From Saccoglossus kowalevskii (taxonomy: Eukaryota > Hemichordata > Enteropneusta > Harrimaniidae), in NCBI RefSeq assembly GCF_000003605.2, contig NW_003140811.1, positions 409,612 through 455,935 on the forward strand: a DNA stretch of 46,324 bases, in the 5' to 3' direction. The position numbers and the translations under genes were made by a program. The first letter of the stretch is position 1; each line of letters opens with the position of its first letter. This document shows, in pieces, positions 22,901 through 36,000 of the stretch. The notes beneath the pieces are model-generated. The model had not been told where the DNA came from and did no database searches. It saw nothing but the letters and a program-made list of their open reading frames with translations.

Positions 22901-25900
22901 GGAAATGGAAAGTATGGAAAAATAAACATGCATTAGTAAATTGACAGAGAAATTATAAAACATGCAAATACATATATAATATACAACTGTGTGTTTTATG
23001 CAACTGTTGAATGGGCATATAATAAACAAATAGTTACAAAAGTGAAGGTCAATATTCAGTTTCAATGATCAGTAGAGGAAATTGTTGGCCAAGGTCAAAA
23101 GTTCCTCTGAGGGTCATTGAAACTGAATATTAATTGATACTGGGGTAACTATGCATTTTATTATAATTGGAGTCTGTCGACATAATTGTTTGTAAGCAAC
23201 TACGCATGTGCAAAAATGATATCACTGGGTTTTCATTACTCAATAATTTTACTGGCCACCACATGATCTGACCAAACAGTCAAGTGTGATGATTTTGCAC
23301 ATGAGGTATAATAATATGAGGTTATTATGAGGATACCTAAAAGTATGCACGAAGACAATACAGCTGGAGTATCGACCGATGCACAGCGGAGGTCAATATC
23401 GCAAAATTACGGCACGCTGTAACGTATGGCGTTATGGTGACAGATGTATAATAATATTATTTCTTGCATGAAATTTCATTCAGATACTAAAACTTACAGC
23501 AGCAATAATATTTTCCATTTGTTGTATTTTCTGTTTCTCTTCATCTCTTGCATTGAGTGCTTCCAGTAGTGTCTTATAATGCATAAATAAGTCTTCATTC
23601 ACTATGAAGAAAAAAAGGAGACCATCCAGCAATTATTGTGAGAACATAATAAACCAATTAAGCTATCAATCTATGATTTGATGATGCTAAAAACATGCAT
23701 TTTCGAAAACAGATAAATTAATCAATTTTCTAATACTTTTGCTAAGAAATCAATAAATTATAAAGTCACAATTAGCATATTGCAAAAATTGATTTTTTAA
23801 GTCCTATTTTTAAATCCTATTTACCGGTATGGGAATTTTTAGCAACCAAAAATCAAATCAGACGTATTGTGCTATTTATTGACTAAATTATTGTCTTGAC
23901 TACAGTAAATCTAGACATGCATTGCTGTTGAATTCTTCTGTGATTGCCTACTAAATGTACTGTAAATGTCAAATTTGATTGGATGCAGTTGTAACTTAAA
24001 TTCAAAGGGAAGAGACCTATTAATGGCTATGCAGAAAACAACTCAAGTCTGGTACGTATCCCCAACTATCCTAATGAAAAATGCTTCACATTGAATACTA
24101 ATTTTGTACTATATAGTTCACTTTAGATTGGAATTGCTCTGTGGTGTTCTTGTACTGGCAAGAAACTCTTGAATAAAATGGTTGTATGATGTGTATTATG
24201 AAATTTTAGTGGTACACAAACCTCCCAATTACCACAAGATTGTAATAACACACAAAATTACTCTGCCATTGTGTACTGATAGCTACACACTGAAATTGTT
24301 ACAGAATTGCAAACATACTAGATTGATTAACAATATCTACAATAATTTTGGTCATTCATACCTTTGCTGATTAACTTGGCAAACCGTTCAGTTCCATTGG
24401 TCATTCCATTGTCAACAGTCTCCTTTATTGTCTCTGTAGCTGACTTCACTTCCTCAACACATGTTTTAACTCCAGCAAATATTCTATTTATCAAGTCTCT
24501 ACAGTAATAATATTTAATTTTCAAATTAGAAGACAGCGCCCTCTAGAGACTTAACTAAAAAGAGAGTGGCATAAAGCATCCTAACTAAAACTACTTTTGT
24601 ATATTGTATGAAAAGGATAAAATACATTAATGGCTTTTTGATTTGTTATTATTATAGCGACAATGATTTGACAGTCGAATTTGTAGATACATGTACTTAC
24701 CTTTCATCTCTCTCCTTTGCTTTTTGTTTATTAACTTCTAATTGATCTACATAGTTTACATTCACATTATTTGTTCTTGTGGTTTTGGTTTTAGGATTAT
24801 CCTTTGAGAATAATGGCGGCATTGACATATACTTGAGATGATATTTGGATGTGTCACTGTTGGACTGTATAAAAATATAGTAAATCAATGAACAACATTG
24901 AAAAAAATTGGAGGCAAAATTATCTACAAAATCAGCACCAATCACCACAGTAGAATAAACATAGTAATTTTATTGCTAACAGAAAGTCCACTGGCAATCC
25001 AGAGACTTACAACAGATATAACACATAATTGTATGAATGACTGAGTTTGCATCAATAGAAATTTGGCCATATATGAAATTTCCAAAAAGTCTTTGAGTGG
25101 CTGAATATTAAATTGTAACAAAAAATCACACTTTCGTTGTTTTTTACTATGTTTGCACTTCAGAATCGCTATGTTTCAATTACTATCACAGAATAATGAT
25201 TCAGATATTACTCCGGCAATTGTATTATATGTATAATGCTAGTATGTTCTCTGCTGCTAAAAAGATAATTTCTTACCTGCTGCTGGGATAGTCTCTGAGA
25301 AAACAATTCAGATGAGCTAGTCTGAGAATTTTCATACTGTGAATTCATCTGTTGGGAATTATTTTGACTGTATGCTTGAGTTGACAATAAAGCAGAATCT
25401 TCCCAGTCATTTGCAAAACGAGTATTTCTCAGGTATTCTCTGAAAGTAAAGTATTAGGTTTAGCTATTAAAGATTTTTAGTTTACCAACTGTATTTTCTG
25501 GCTTCTGCAAAGATATTGTAAAAACAAAAACTGCAAAATTACTCTATAAAACAAGTCCCCATCAATGATGCACTAGTAGTTGTATTTTGTTGCATTTGAT
25601 TAGAATAAACAACAGGAAGAAGGAATAATATCAAGAAAAGTTCATTGCGACAAAAACAATTGGTATGCACATAAAATCATTTTGAACAATTAGATGATTT
25701 TCAATGCAAGATCTTTTAGTGCGTGAACGACACAAATCAAATGTCTGCCCCAAGTATCAACTGATTTTATTTTGAATTTGAATATCTTATTTCATAATAT
25801 CAGGAAGAATGTTGGCTGTTTGCTAACAATTAATTTCTGATCCATGTATATTGCAAATACTGTAACTTTTGCATTTTCTACTAGGCACATACTAGTTCAT

Positions 25901-26223
25901 ACGTCAAATGCAAACAAAATATATCTGATAATACAGTTTTATACTCTGCAATTGGTATGACCACAGGGATGTGGTATTAAGTATAGCATTTGTTTGTCTC
26001 AAGATTTGTGTCTGTGACCCCAATAGTTTTTCGCAAGTGAACTTGTGTAGCAATAAAAACTTTCATAAAATTGCCACCGTTAACAAAATTGTCAACCTCT
26101 ACAAATTAGTGACATAGCCCAACAAATGCTTCGTTCACCCTAAACAAAAACAGAACAAAAAATACATTCTCACCCTGGATTTGTCGTATACAAGTCTCTT
26201 GTGCTAACCTGATTCAGCAACAT
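19932..26223 (-). CDS. IHO1/CCDC36-like coiled-coil protein, eight coding exons
   Basis: Predicted exons in transcript order: 26223-26174, 25439-25277, 24864-24701, 24498-24362, 23601-23498, 22388-21044, 20157-20063, 19940-19932. All junctions are in phase and give 688 residues. The N-terminus is Ser/Gln/Asn-rich (about 17-71), then a PPLFSK motif (87-92), then a Lys/Glu-rich coiled coil (about 110-265). A long polar tail follows, with a basic cluster near 467-497 and an acidic STEDDFW segment near the end. This order (SQ-rich head, PP-L motif, charged run, coiled coil, disordered tail, acidic end) matches vertebrate IHO1, the HORMAD1-binding, Mer2-type factor that helps REC114-MEI4 promote meiotic double-strand breaks. 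The match is of layout and short motifs, as the family evolves quickly. An unrelated coiled-coil protein is possible. The first exon rests on phase and a good GTGAGA donor; the last adds only Lys-Leu-stop and is the least certain. Confidence 0.62.
20162..20317. mobile_element. TACTGTAAAATAC-family MITE abutting an exon
   Basis: Left end ACCATAAAATACTTTATTTT and right end ATACAGTA. The interior matches the copy at 16183. Its left edge lies about 4 bp from the exon 7 acceptor of the IHO1-like gene, on the intron side. Confidence 0.65.
20778..20999. mobile_element. piggyBac-like MITE, copy 1
   Basis: TTAA target sites (20778-20781, 20996-20999) flank a 214-bp body. Its ends are CCTTTTCACCACCAG and CTGGTGGTGAAAAGG, perfect 15-bp inverted repeats. 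TTAA duplication and a CC-start terminus are piggyBac hallmarks. It lies in intron 6 of the IHO1-like gene. Confidence 0.8.
21005..21019 (-). promoter_or_regulatory. CTCF-like motif
   Basis: The minus strand reads GGCACAGAGGGCGCT, just after the exon 6 donor and next to the piggyBac-like MITE. Confidence 0.35.
23051..23131. repeat. 81-bp long hairpin in intron 5 of the IHO1-like gene
   Basis: AATATTCAGTTTCAATGA pairs perfectly with its complement at the far end. Pairing continues, with four mismatches, through an AGAGGAA/TTCCTCT segment, leaving a loop of about 20 nt. No target duplication is evident. Could be a MITE remnant or a small-RNA precursor; nothing in the sequence decides. Confidence 0.5.
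24531..24550 (-). promoter_or_regulatory. CTCF-like motif
   Basis: The minus strand reads CTCTAGAGGGCGCTGTCT, near the common AGAGGGCGCT core. It lies in intron 3 of the IHO1-like gene, 33 bp before exon 4. Confidence 0.35.
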
Positions 26224-27032
26224 TGTTACTCTCACCTCTACAAAATGATAGCTGTACTTGAGAAAATTGAATGAATCTGAAACCAAAGTCACGAGAGTTA
26301 GAAACTGAAAACCATGTTACTTGCAACCAAACGACAACAAAATGAAATGTCGTCATGCTTCATTATTTAATTTAAAAATAATGATTATAACACAAAAATA
26401 TTGATTACAAAAGTTCCCCTTTTAGTGTCAAACACAGTTAATTTAAAAATATAAAACGGCTCCGAATGTTATGTTTTACAAAAATTTTAGCATCTTGCAA
26501 GTTGCAGACGACAGCCTGAGTGGGCATGATTTCGGTTAGTTTTTATGAACCGAACTCGACATTCAGATTCGAGACCAAAATTGTGAACGTCTTACCTATT
26601 CACTGCAAGTAAATTTGTACACATTCGTACAAACCTCAGTTACGTTATCCAGTCGGATTTTCTGGTTGCTTTACCAAATGCATGTTTAGAACTGTAAACT
26701 TTGAAAACGTAAACTTCTGAGTTCATGACCCTCTTTATTGAGCATGCGCAAATAAAATTAACATAAAATTTAAATAAATTATTTCGAACGAGGCACGCCC
26801 CATTTCCGAATGACTGACGGTTGAAGGGGTCATTCGCGTTGTTTTATTGGCTAGCCACACAAAAGGGCTAATAGTATTCTGTTTTCTGGTTACGGCGTTG
26901 TGTTTATTTCCGCAATCTGATTACCATGCCCGTTGGAAACCACTAAAGCTTCAGTCAAGGTGATCGAGAAGGGAGCAGCTGCAAAAAAGAAAGAGATATT
27001 ACCTGCCTTCCACATCAGAGTACCGGGCAACG
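26224..27032. promoter_or_regulatory. Divergent promoter interval of the IHO1-like and TEX36-like genes
   Basis: About 0.8 kb separates the two start codons. It holds an NRF1-like CATGCGCA (26743-26750), a Myb-type TGACGGTTG (26815-26823) and an inverted CCAAT box (ATTGG, 26846-26850). No TATA box is evident near 26850. Motif calls are by eye; a shared bidirectional promoter is an inference from the head-to-head layout. Confidence 0.5.
26926..26946 (+). CDS. Possible upstream ORF in the TEX36-like leader
   Basis: ATG at 26926 in a fair context opens MPVGNH then TAA, 87 bp before the main start. It matters only if transcription starts upstream of it, which is unknown. An alternative frame through this stretch stays open to 27059 but has no ATG and would not join exon 2 in frame. 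Confidence 0.25.
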   Translation: MPVGNH

Positions 27033-30000
27033 ATGGCTGCGAGCACGCAAGGAAGCTGGGTAAGCTGACAAATAATTGGATTTCGATCCAGTCGAAGAGA
27101 TTGTTCTGTCACAGTAATGTCAATACACAAAATGTCGACCCGACGTGCTGAACAAGTTCTTATGTTGTTTTTCACAGTATCCATCTGGCTTCCATGGCCA
27201 CTTTCGGAGCAAGATGCGAAATGACTTCGTTAACGAGTATCGAATGCAGGCCAAACCGTCACCGCCAATGAAGTTTTCGAGGCGCCTTTCGGTAAGTTTC
27301 CATTATTCGGCACCACGCTCTTGCAAGTTGCGATCGATCGCCTCGACCCGTGCCATACCTTTCATATACGAGAAAACCAAAGTTAAATGTTTCGGTTCAG
27401 TTGCCATATGATTGGTCAATGGAATGCTGTATAAGTTTTGACAACAACATGGCGTGACGATTGTTGTTACGTTGCCGGGAGATTCAGGGCCATGCTTATA
27501 AAAAAAATATATGAAAAACAACGTTGTCGGTGCATGGGATGTACAATAAAAGAGACTGGTCAGAGCAACCTTAGTACGAATAAAAAATTTACGTTTGACC
27601 CCGATACTTTAAATTCACTCACAACAAGAGTGCGGCATAAGATAGTTTGAGAAGAGAGAAATAATTCGTATGCGTGGGTATATATTTATAACTTACCGGT
27701 ATTATATATTGTAACTTTTATAATAACACATTGTTAAATTGTTTATTCACGACATAATAATTTTATTATTTTTGATCCTTCTATCAACACATCATATCAT
27801 TTTGGGGTGACCAGTAGCATTAATAATACATTCACAGTGATACCATACCATTACCGTAACAGCAGGTAACACAACTACGTAGTAGTCAGATTTCTCCAGA
27901 CATTGTTGACTGTTAAGTGAACCCTAATAACATCTACCTATTTTCTTATCTTCTACCAAAGATATGAGTCTATTCTGTTAATTCCCCAGTCTTTAATCGT
28001 TGTTCAGATTTCTCTATTTATAAATGATAGTTTATCACTAAAGTTGTGTTTTCATGAACTCGGATTCTGGATTGCTATGTCAATGTGGCTCCATTGTGCT
28101 TTTTAGAATTATTTTGGCATGTGCAGCAACCAAAATATATTATAAAAGGGAAAAATATTCAACATATTTATCAGTGATAACAGCTATTACTTATTTTCAG
28201 TGTTAATGACCAATATAAATCACATGTAAAAGTGTTTTGACTAAAATGATCAATGAATTAATTATCTGAACTTTTTGAAAAGATCTACCGACATATTTCT
28301 ATATTACTGACCAGATTGGTACATGACATGTAAATCTGTGTATTACTAAAAGTGCTGTGGTTATCAATATTCGTCATAACCATGTGACATAACATAACAT
28401 GTATGAAATACACAGTTAGCTTACAGATAAATTCACACTGCACGACAACTGTGACACTTTGATTGTTTCACCTTTTGGAAGAGCTTGGGGATATATATAT
28501 ATATATATATATACAATTGCTTAAATACGCAGGAATTCTGTCGTATAGATAGTGGAATCAATATCAACCAGGTGGCGGTTGCATAGGTCCCGTACTTACA
28601 GAAGAAGACTCTCAAAGTGCTCAGACATTCTGAAGTGTAGTCAACAGGTGGCCATAAGTGTTAGAGATGAATTCATAAATTGAATTTATAATATTTAAAA
28701 AAAAAAATGTATATTCAACATAACTCTGTGTACTCTTATCTAGAAAATGTATGTAAAAGCCACCCACTAAAAAAAAAAAATGTATTTCTGGTTACAAGTT
28801 TCTAGAATATATAACATGATACTCATTATGGCAACTAGAAACAAATTTTTCGTTTTGCAATTTATGTTGAAAAATTCTGGATAAGATACTGAAAGTAAAA
28901 AGTAAGGCTGAAATATCATATTATTTAAATCTGTATAACTAACTCATTTTTGTTTTTGTTTTGATTTCCAACAGGAGAGACCAACTACTCATAACTTCTC
29001 GAAGCACGACAATCGGTTTTCATTTCTGAACACAGTAACTTCATTCCAAGATGTAAGTAGTAAAACTCATTCATATCTAAATGTTACTAACACTTTGTTT
29101 TTATCCAGCATGTGAGATTTACCAAGAATATAATGGATTCAAATAAATAGCAACTTTTCCATCGTTTGTTAATATTTTGCAAGTGAAAAATTTATATGAC
29201 TTATTTCGAATGAATTGAATTTTCCATAAATGATTAAATTGACCATTAATAATTATAATGGAAAAAATGGGTGAAGTAAACAAAGTGTGTAGGCTGACAA
29301 TAGTACATTATCATGTGTCACTGAATTCACAAATGATGATTTCAATTAGTATTTGACGACTAATAATTCAGTTAGACTCAACTCCATCTAAGCTCTGGGT
29401 TCAGTAAAATGCCTTTCAAATCTTGCCTATAATTATTGGTATGCAAGGCCTTAATCCTAATTCTATTCTGGCAAGTAGTGTCTGAATGGCCATTAAGGCT
29501 TCTCATTACAGTTTCACAAAAGTCTCTGGGTTTATTTATTTTTATGTTTTGCGAATAGATTACTTATTAGGCCAGACTTTTATTATCCCTTGTTTCGCGA
29601 ACCCGCCGAATGAACAGAAGCCGAAAATGAAATAAAAATATAATTTTATTTCAGCGTAATTTCTCCCGCCCGCCGACTTGTAAGCGCAAAAAAATGCTAA
29701 AAAAATATTATTTTTATCTTCATTTTTTTTTACCGCCCGCCGCATAACAAATCCAAGTTGCATTTTCGTGGCAGTATCATGATCAAAGTACCAAAGTCTC
29801 ACGCAGATGAGAAACAAGGTTATACATGGAATAAAATTTTATTTCATTTCTTCTCTCCGATCAATGATTTCACTTACAATTCTTTGAGAATCACACAAAT
29901 CTAATGCAAAAAAAGAATTAATTTTATTTTTTTTCCGCCCTCCTCAAAAAAGTTGCCTTATAAAAACTCGCGAAACAAGGAATAAAAAGGTCTGGCCTTA

Positions 30001-33000
30001 CTATACAAAGTCATACATGGGAAAAAAAATGTGATAATGTGATATTACTGAATATAGATTACTGAGTTAATACATGGGATTCTATGGGGGAAATGTAAAA
30101 CATCATTACATCATGAGGTTTATCTTTGCAGTTTTTTAAACCTTCAGGTAATGAAGCAATGTCTAAAACTACATTAAAAAAAAAATTAAAAATGGGGGGT
30201 TTTGGACCTATTATAAAAGATACAACAGTTTTAGTAATTTGTCCTATACTTACACATGGGGGATAGAACGTGTTCTCGCTTTAAAACTCTTGTATTGTCC
30301 ACTTCAAACCCTCTATGTCCAGGAAACAGGTTTGAGCAACCTTTAATAATACATCTAACTAATTTGCATACAATTAACATACACATATGTTTGATTTACT
30401 TTATATCCTTTATAATAGGTTAGTCAAAATTTTCTTGTTACCTTTCACACACACACACAAAGATTACGCATAATTTTTTTCCATATTTAAAAAAAAATTA
30501 TAGACAATGATCAATAAAACAATGATCCAACATTAATAAAAGAAATAATTGAAAAATACATAAATTGTGCAAATTTTGGTGAAAGAAAAATATGGGGTTT
30601 TGAACTAGAAATGAAGTAGAATGAAAATGTAGAAGCTGTCAGTATAGTTACAAGTTGAGGTTCTGGATTGAATCACCTGTCAAATTCACAGGGAACACAG
30701 AGTTGACAGTCTGCATGCAAGCATCAATCAAACGCACATAGAGTGTAGGCTTGACAGTCTGCATGCAAAGCAAAGCCAAAATCCAACTTGTAAGTTAAGA
30801 TACGCCCAAATTGTACTGTAGAGTTTACATCACCCATCAAACACACAGAGAACACAGCTGTTGTTGCTATGCTCATATTAAAACAATAAATCATTATAAA
30901 CATCACATTCATTAAGAGCATCAATGTTACTTAGTAGCATTGGAATTTTAGAATCGTTTGAAATATTAAGAGTACACTACCGATGATACACTATACTGAT
31001 TTGGAACTATTGATCAGTTCCAATGGTTGGGACATTGTCAGTCATTCAATAGAGTTGTTACAAGGACAGGTCTTCAGGGGACATAAGTAATTAAAATAAG
31101 TGCACAGCAAACTTAAATGTCTAAATGTTTTATCATTTATCGGATAGTTGTATACAGGTTATTGCAATTTGTTAGAACCTGGATATGCACACACTAATGT
31201 TAACCGTTTCACCACCAGTTCCCTCATTTCATCACAAATTCACAAAATAGTCCTGTTTATAGTCTGACCTTTCCTACAGAAGATTGGGACAAAAATGGCC
31301 CAATTTTTTGAGTAAAATCTGAAAATTTACTCAAATTTTGTCTGTTGGCCTCCAAATATAGGGTTAATTTCCAGGAATGTTGAAGAATATAAGAAAAAAG
31401 TACAGACAAATTTTGGCGAGAAATTTTGGTGGTGAAAAGGTTAGCAATTAATGTTCGTGGCATTTGAAGATTTTATCATTCTCTCCCTCTAATTGAAAAT
31501 ACAGGACAGTAATGTGTGAAATGAACGATTACCGGACATTTTAATGCAGAGTAACTTAAATGGCGTTTGAAATTTGCCGGACCTTCTGTCACCTGCCTAG
31601 GTTTTGTATTGTCACAGGGTCTTAGTATCCCTATGCCTATCATTTTGTATATAACGGGGACTATTTCTTCAACAGTGACCCAAATTAGTTCAGATTATAA
31701 CTTGATTATTTTTTTTTTTGTCAGTTGACAATGATTTTTTTCAAATTTGAAAAATATATTTGTCTTCGAATGCATACATTACATTTAAAATCACACCCTT
31801 TTTAAGTCTCCCTGGTAACGTTTTGATACTACCTAACAGCTGATCAGCGTATTCTATTTTATTCTTATATTATATAGACCCTGAGTCCTCACTTGTCAAG
31901 TAAACTAGACTTCCTAACAATAGTCGGACTACAAGACACACCCATCCCCATTGTTGTCGCAGGCTCTTAAATGCACGTGCCCATATCAGACTTTTATTCT
32001 ATTGTAAATATAGGAAGACTTAGCAATCGTGGCAGCCTTGTGTTTGATGGAATCCGTTCCTTTTAATGGGATGACTGAATGTGTCATTGTTAGGCATTTT
32101 TTTTGTATATTATGCCTTAGCTTTAAGAAGTTGAGTCCTGACTGTATTAAATTATACTAAGTCTTTTCTGTGTAAGCCTGTTACGGATAGAGGTTGACCG
32201 CAATGCAGGGAAGATTAATATATATTTGTGGGTCTTGTCAGGTTTGACTTAGGGTTAGCTCTAGTGGTAAACTAAAATTGTACACTAAATAACAATACCT
32301 TATTGTTGTTTCTTATTCCAGTTCAATTAAGAGACAGGCAGCTTGGATACAAGTTACCTATACGTTACAACTTTTCAAAAACACTTAATAATTTTTCATT
32401 TTATTTTAAACTGGCATATACTAGTAGTAGACACACAGAGCATTTATTTAACATATGTTGTATGCGTCGCATGGGACTCACATTGAACATAGCATAGTGC
32501 AATGATTATGTCGCCCTTAAATTTAATTTAAATCAAAATCAACGAGTGTTGTTTAAATTTATTGATCTTGACAGTGCTACTGTTAACAAATGTACTTGAG
32601 TTTGTTTGTTTTTTAAGTCAGTAAAATTGAGTGTCAGTGACTCTCTGAAATTTTGTCTTTACTGATAACCATAAAAACCCAAATCACAAAATAAATTTGT
32701 AGAAGTAAAAATTAAACAGTATATAATGGTTATTGTAATTCAAACTCATCTTGTATAGCATGGAATATTAATGTTATTTAAAGGGCGGCAGTCGTCGTGC
32801 CGCATCATGTTCGATATGGGACTCCTAGCGACGTATACAACGTGTGTAAAATACATTGTTTATTTACATGAAATTCGAACACGCGCTGCGCGACGACCAA
32901 CGTGCTTTAAATGATTGCTTTCGTGTCAAGAATAACGGATTCAGTTTATATTTGAGTTTATTATAAAATTTATTACTATTTATTTATTATAGGGGAGACT

Positions 33001-36000
33001 CGAAAATTAATAGATTTATTTTGAGTGTGCGCATGACAAGTCTAAAAATGATCTAAAAAAATTTGCTCATAAACTCTATCAGTGTATCAAATATGCAGAT
33101 GTTATAAATCTTAGCGTGCAGTGTGATATGATCTACCTGGTAACCAGTCATTACCCCATGAATGTTTTAATTTTACTTGCAGGAGTAAATACACGCCCTG
33201 TTCAGTGATTGATTTAAGTAATGAAAAAGATTTTACTGATTCAGTGTACAATAAATGCAATTATTAAAGATTAGAAATATGGTATATATATATATATATA
33301 TGTAACCACACATATAAATTTATCTTATCCTCTATAGTCCCTATACATATTAATAATCAAAAAATAATGAATAACTTGATATTTGTTTTAATTGGTTGAT
33401 TGTACGGGAAACAATGATCACAATTTATATTGATGTAATTTTTGTTCTGTAATTTATAAACTTGAAATGAACACACCCCCACACCTTATACATACTGGGT
33501 AATTCAGTATATATGGTACCGGGTATTTAAAAATAAACAATCCTCCATAGTTACCAGTGTTGGATTTAACTGTGAATAGATTTAAAGTGGTAATGTTGTG
33601 GCAGGAACAACACAGTCTTGAATATACATTGAGTGCTTATAATAGTCTATCAACACGGGGTAAAAAACAACATCATTCATTGCCAACTGTTTTGTTTGGT
33701 TAACGCAAACAACTTTAGTTTTTAACTTAGCAGCGTACTTATTACCCTTTTCATTGTTCGGATCAAGGTAGGAGGCAATGAGGTTATTGACTTATAGATG
33801 TGATGGAAATTTAGAAATGGAAAACTTAATTAATTTTAATACTTTTACAATTCACAGTTCTAGAAAATAATCAGAAAGTACATACTATTAACTGCCTGGA
33901 AAAATACGAATACAGTGTAATTCGCTCGTGCAAAATATATCCCTTAACAGGCCTCAGTGCTTTTATGAGAGCTATTTTTCACTCTCCAACCATTTTCAAA
34001 AGGCAAGGTCTGACTATGAAGAATAATATAGAAAATGTGGCCACTCTTGTGTAAAAACAACAATTATATTGTTGGCTTTGAATTAGATTGTTGAATTCGC
34101 CATGATTTAAAACAAAATTTGTGGAGTCAGGATCCATTTTTTTTTTCACTGGAGGCTGATGTAACTGTTTTGTTCGGTCGAGCTAAATAATACAACTCAT
34201 AGCTGCCTCAGGTAACTAAGTGACGGCTTACTGAGTGTTGTTTTTGTAGGCTAATACGTCAGTAGCGTGTCTGTTTCGCATAAAAGGACCGCAGCCTGAA
34301 ACTTTATCTTTAGTGTAGCTTTTTTTCGGGGGCATTCAACGGGAGGCAAGTCAAATAAAAGTGTCTGTATGCTTTGTTTGTACTGAACAGTGTTCGCCTC
34401 ACTACATTTAAGAACCTTTCTCTGTATCCTTGTCAAAAGGTTTGGGATCACTGATTGTGAAAATCTATTATTCTCCAAGATTTTTGGTAATTAAAGATTT
34501 TTTTCATTGATAATGTGACAATTGAGTGTTGTCAGCGACAATGTGCTACATCAGTTGGAATGATCCCATACTTCTATTTTTGTTGTCTTGATGAATTTAC
34601 TTTGGCCATTATGCATGATGGTCCGACCGTGTTGCCAACAAACACATTCTGTATCCAGTCGTAGAGTCCAAATCGTTTAACCAACAGAAACCAATATAGG
34701 AAAGTAAAATAAAATACATAGAATTGTAATATGAATAATTTGTCGTTAGTTTTTCTGTAAGCGAGGATGCAATAGTGGTTACCAAGCATAGAGAATTCAT
34801 TTGAATGCCGTAGAAATTATGGACGTGACTTTTCATATTCCACAATTTTTCTCAAGGAATAATTGATTCTCATTTTACAGCCCACGCTTTAATTGCTTTA
34901 ATTGTCTAGGTTTTGAACAATCTTGATTTGAATCTTAACTGACAGTATATGCAGACTATAGCCATATATTTTGTATTGTAAACCACATTAATTTCATTTG
35001 ATTTTTACAAGTCTGAGAAGACAGAGAATTCCAGCAACTGTGTCACCAGAGTTTAATTCATACAGGTAGTCGCATTGAACGTTTGACTGCTATGAGGTTC
35101 TTTAAACATGGACTAGGTCACGATGAGTTTAATCTCTGCAAATGATATCAAATCAGGAAAGGTTTAACAGTAATTTATATTCATACTTTTGGGCCACACT
35201 AAGGAGTTTCCATTCATGTACTCATTGTAACTATGTTACCATGGCAACTGCAATATATATTTGAAAAAAAATAGTGATCAAACATTACATCCTTAATAAT
35301 AAAATTGTGTAACATTTTTGAGATAAAAAAACAGAAATATATACAAAAGATTGTTCGAAATCCTACCCATTCTTTCCATAAAAGCAAACGATTTTTTGCA
35401 CTCTTAAATGCAATGTTTTAAGTTGATTTAAAGCTGACAGCTTTAACGATTAAATCAAATTTAATTACAATACATAATGCTACATGTCTCACTTCAGTTG
35501 TATTTGCATTCATTTATAGTGTCTGTGTTTAGCCCCCCCCCCCAATTGCATAGTTGCCATGGCAACATAATGATGATAAAAGAATAGTTGTAATAATAGT
35601 TAAAATTATAAAATAGATCATACATTTACTATCTGCTAGATCAACAAGTAAAATGGGTTTACATGCATGTTGACATTTTATAAACAAATCTTTCTCATAA
35701 ATTTGAAGGTTTATTTCTCCTGCTGTGATGCTTCCACTTCAGAGCTGATAAAGTGTGTGAAATGCGGAGCAACTGTTTCCATGACAATGATAAACACTAT
35801 GGTAATCAGACATGTTGCTGTGTGCAATAATTATTTGAGTTTATATTGCCATTGTAGTTTTTTAAATTTAAATTCTCGTTATAATTGACATTATTTGTTG
35901 CTAAATTTTCTAAATTGCTTGTCATTTTGTTAATAGTACATTCAGAGGTCACCACTAAAGTAAACCATTATTTATTTTGATCATTACAATTTTTATTTAC

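Noticed and set aside
25305..25325. CTAGTCTGAG resembling the CTCAGAC hairpin arm
   Set aside because: Lies in coding exon 2 of the IHO1-like gene, with no partner arm or duplication; coincidence.
26933..27059. Frame through the TEX36-like leader reading TTKASVKVIEKGAAAKKK
   Set aside because: It has no ATG and reaches the donor in a phase that gives stops in exon 2; the MAASTQGSW frame joins cleanly.
29560..29817. Minus-strand 85-codon frame
   Set aside because: Lies within the GGCCAGAC MITE; not conserved in the second copy.
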